Source: ZC4RG30 sp964456255 (GTDB taxonomy: Bacteria > Pseudomonadota > Gammaproteobacteria > Steroidobacterales > Steroidobacteraceae). From it: DNA of 8,719 nucleotides. The position numbers and the translations under genes are program-made. The stretch lies in assembly GCA_964456255.1 (NCBI GenBank), contig CAYWDZ010000138.1:1-8719 (forward strand), given 5' to 3'. The notes under the pieces are model-generated. The model was not told the DNA's origin. It saw only the letters and a program-made list of their open reading frames with translations, and made no database searches. Below are positions 7,080 to 8,719 of this stretch, piece after piece (the stretch's first letter is position 1; every line of letters starts with the position of its first letter).

Positions 7080-8086
7080 CACACGCGGTAGTAGCTCCGA
7101 TACCAGTCCACGAAGGCGCGGATGCCCTGCTCCACCGTCGTGGCGGGCTTGTAGCCCACGTCGCGCACCAGATCCTCGACGTCGGCATAGGTGTCGGGCA
7201 CATCACCGAGCTGCAGCGGCAACAGGTTCTTCTCGGCCTTGCGGCCCAGGCATTGCTCCAGCGTCTCGATGTAGTGCGACAGATCCACGGGGCGGTTGTT
7301 GCCGATGTTGTAGACGCGATAGGGCGCGCTGCTGGTGGCCGGATCCGGCGCGTCGCTGTTCCATGCCGGGTCAGGCGTGGCAATGCGGTCCAGCGCACGC
7401 ACCACGCCCTCGGCGATGTCCTCCACGTAGGTGAAATCGCGCTTGTGGTGGCCGTGGTTGAACACGTCGATGGGCTTGCCCGCCAGGATGTTCTTCGTGA
7501 ACAGGAACAGCGCCATGTCGGGCCGGCCCCAGGGGCCGTACACCGTGAAGAAGCGCAGGCCGGTCACGGGCAGCCTGAACAGCGCCGCGTAGTTGTGCGC
7601 CATGAGCTCATTGGCGCGCTTGGTGGCGGCATAAAACGACAGCGGATGCGTCGCGGCCTGGTGCACCGAGAACGGCATCTTCGTGTTGGCGCCGTACACC
7701 GAGCTGGTCGAGGCATAGACCAGGTGCTGCACGCCATTGTGGCGGCAACCTTCCAGCACATTCAGCGTGCCGGTGATGTTGCTGTCCACGTAGGCCTGCG
7801 GGTTCTCCAGCGAATAACGCACGCCCGCTTGTGCGGCCAGGTGCACCACGCGCTCGAAGCGTTCGGCCTTGAACAGGGCCGCCATGCCGGCCGCATCGGC
7901 CAGATCCAGCTTCGCAAATGTGAAGCCAGGCTTGACGGTCAGGCGCGCCAGGCGCGCTTCCTTGAGCTTCGGGTCGTAGTAGGCGTTGAGATTGTCGAGA
8001 CCGACCACTTCATCGCCACGGTCGAGCAGCTTGTGTGCGACATGCGAGCCGATGAATCCGGCAGCGCCGGTGACCAGGACCTTCAT
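7079..8086 (-). CDS. NAD-dependent UDP-uronic acid 4-epimerase (CapI/LspL, UDP-glucuronate 4-epimerase-like)
   Basis: This is a 335-residue cytosolic short-chain dehydrogenase/reductase that should invert C4 of a UDP-sugar, most likely UDP-glucuronate to UDP-galacturonate. The Rossmann motif GAAGFIG is at residues 7-13, followed by the family-typical GLDNLNAYYDPKLKEARLARL stretch in two parts around 29-49. LAAQAGVRYS is at 83-92, the catalytic Ser region STSSVYG at 126-132, and the YxxxK pair Tyr152/Lys156 in FYAATKRANE. RDFTYVEDI at 216-224 and the full length match UDP-glucuronate 4-epimerases (CapI, LspL). It does not resemble the TviC/WbpP branch, which has a longer N-terminal extension. 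The start at 8086 is backed by an AGGA ribosome binding site. The gene follows the TviB-type dehydrogenase by 10 bases and ends by overlapping the next start in TGATG. Its true substrate may be the N-acetylated uronic acid made by that neighbour; this is inference. Confidence 0.9.
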   Translation of the reverse strand: MKVLVTGAAGFIGSHVAHKLLDRGDEVVGLDNLNAYYDPKLKEARLARLTVKPGFTFAKLDLADAAGMAALFKAERFERVVHLAAQAGVRYSLENPQAYVDSNITGTLNVLEGCRHNGVQHLVYASTSSVYGANTKMPFSVHQAATHPLSFYAATKRANELMAHNYAALFRLPVTGLRFFTVYGPWGRPDMALFLFTKNILAGKPIDVFNHGHHKRDFTYVEDIAEGVVRALDRIATPDPAWNSDAPDPATSSAPYRVYNIGNNRPVDLSHYIETLEQCLGRKAEKNLLPLQLGDVPDTYADVEDLVRDVGYKPATTVEQGIRAFVDWYRSYYRV

Positions 8087-8094
8087 GCCACGGA

Positions 8095-8098
8095 TCCT
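8095..8098 (-). promoter_or_regulatory. Ribosome binding site of the epimerase gene, overlapping the upstream stop codon
   Basis: On the minus strand the sequence TAGGATCCGTGGCATG joins the dehydrogenase stop to the epimerase start. AGGA uses the last two bases of the TAG stop and lies 8 bases before ATG, good Shine-Dalgarno spacing. It supports the start at 8086 and suggests translational coupling between the two genes. Confidence 0.55.
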
Positions 8099-8719
8099 AC
8101 AGCCTGCCGTCGACCTGGCCGCGCTTGAACACGTACTTGATGTCGTAGATCACGCTCGTCGGCTTGAGCAGCTTGCGCACTCCACGCACACCCAGCTTGC
8201 GGAATTCATCATGTGCCACGGCCATGATGGCCGCGTCGTAACGCGTGCGGCCGAGCTTGCGCAGCGGCTTCACGCCGTATTCGTGCCACGCCTCTTTCAC
8301 GTCGATCCACGGATCGAACACGTCCACCGTGGCGCCGTATTTCTGCAGCTCGCGGATGATGTCCACAACCTTGGAATTGCGCAGGTCGGGACAGTTCTCC
8401 TTGAACGCCAGCCCCAGCACCAGAATGCGCGAGCGCTTCACGTGAATGCGCTTGGCGGTCATGTGCTTGACCACCTCACCAGCCACGTACAGCGCCATGT
8501 TGTCGTTGAGCCTGCGGCCCGCGAGGATCATCTCGGGGTGGTAGCCGATTTCCTGCGCCTTGTGCGTCAGGTAGTAGGGGTCCACGCCAATGCAGTGGCC
8601 GCCAACCAGGCCGGGCCGGAACGGCAGGAAGTTCCACTTGGTGCCGGCTGCCAGCAGCACCTCTTCGGTGTCGATGCCGAGGCGGTTGAAGATCAGCGCC
8701 AGCTCGTTGATCAGCGCGA
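8097..8719 (-). CDS. tviB: UDP-N-acetylglucosamine/galactosamine 6-dehydrogenase, TviB/WbpO type (5' end outside window)
   Basis: This is a cytosolic NAD-dependent enzyme of the UDP-glucose/GDP-mannose dehydrogenase superfamily. It oxidises C6 of a UDP-N-acetylhexosamine to the uronic acid for capsule or O-antigen synthesis. Only the C-terminal 206 residues are present; the reading frame stays open to the window edge, so the true start lies beyond 8719. An internal GTG at 8658-8660 is an ordinary Val codon, not a start. The fragment holds the end of the central helical domain (motif KWNFLPFRPGLVGGHC), whose Cys at fragment residue 42 in GGHCIGVDPYYL matches the catalytic thiol. The C-terminal UDP-binding domain follows, with FKENCPDLRNSK at about 106-117. 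KENCPDLRN and THKAQ together point to the TviB/WbpO branch rather than to Ugd. TAG ends the gene 10 bases before the epimerase start. UDP-GlcNAc versus UDP-GalNAc preference cannot be decided from sequence alone. Confidence 0.93.
   Translation of the reverse strand, partial: ALINELALIFNRLGIDTEEVLLAAGTKWNFLPFRPGLVGGHCIGVDPYYLTHKAQEIGYHPEMILAGRRLNDNMALYVAGEVVKHMTAKRIHVKRSRILVLGLAFKENCPDLRNSKVVDIIRELQKYGATVDVFDPWIDVKEAWHEYGVKPLRKLGRTRYDAAIMAVAHDEFRKLGVRGVRKLLKPTSVIYDIKYVFKRGQVDGRL

Noticed and set aside
7528..7542. GC palindrome GGCCCCAGGGGCC inside the epimerase gene
   Set aside because: It has a one-base centre and so cannot form a hairpin loop without opening pairs, and it encodes the conserved YGPWGRP stretch. 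Coding in GC-rich DNA explains it.
7253..8128. Plus-strand open frame (about 290 codons) opposite the epimerase gene
   Set aside because: Its composition is dominated by His, Arg, Gln and Val, a mirror of the epimerase codons. No start signal or motif was seen.
1..8719. ops/JUMPstart element (GGCGGTAGCGT) for RfaH control
   Set aside because: I looked for this core on the transcribed strand and saw only partial look-alikes inside coding regions. The operon's leader is outside the window.
1..8719. CRISPR array, tRNA/rRNA genes, insertion sequences or a defence system
   Set aside because: No direct-repeat arrays, transposase motifs, terminal inverted repeats or structured RNA gene signatures were seen; conserved protein genes fill nearly all of the window.

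Overview
The window is one tightly packed block of seven genes, all on the minus strand, with GC-rich codon use throughout. The gaps between genes are 10, -1, 9, 31, 19 and 25 bases in transcription order, so no stretch of 300 bases lacks a gene. Both end genes are cut by the window edges. I read the block as the middle of a surface-polysaccharide (capsule or exopolysaccharide) operon from a high-GC proteobacterium. The protein motifs look gammaproteobacterial (Xanthomonadales/Steroidobacterales-like), but that placement is an inference from a few conserved families and not firm.

Layout in transcription order (right to left): (1) 8719-8097, the C-terminal part of a TviB/WbpO-type UDP-N-acetylhexosamine 6-dehydrogenase; (2) 8086-7079, a CapI/LspL-type UDP-uronic acid 4-epimerase; (3) 7079-6102, an RmlB-like nucleotide-sugar 4,6-dehydratase; (4) 6092-4539, glucose-6-phosphate isomerase; (5) 4507-3011, a Wzi-family outer-membrane capsule-assembly protein; (6) 2991-292, a very large polysaccharide export protein with one polysaccharide-export domain and about six SLBB-type repeats; (7) 266-1, the N-terminal 88 residues of GDP-mannose 4,6-dehydratase.

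Together the genes form a precursor-plus-export module. The isomerase links glucose-6-P and fructose-6-P, which feed the UDP-, dTDP- and GDP-sugar pools. The dehydrogenase and epimerase would make acidic sugars (N-acetylhexosaminuronic or hexuronic acid). The RmlB-like and Gmd enzymes would make 4-keto-6-deoxy sugars, the precursors of rhamnose-, fucose- or amino-deoxyhexose-type residues. The predicted polymer is therefore acidic and rich in deoxysugars. The SLBB protein would carry it across the periplasm and outer membrane, and Wzi would help hold or organise it on the surface. Glycosyltransferases, Wzx/Wzy and the Wzc/Wzb tyrosine kinase/phosphatase pair are not in the window and would be expected in the flanks.

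Most of this is recognisable biology in an uncommon combination. The points that deserve a second look are the six-repeat, apparently non-lipidated exporter; the RmlB homologue with intact catalytic residues but altered nucleotide-sugar contacts; the pairing of a TviB-type dehydrogenase with a CapI-type epimerase; the isomerase inside a capsule operon; and a perfect GC-rich RNA hairpin near the 3' end of the exporter gene. I found no CRISPR array, RNA gene, insertion sequence or defence system.
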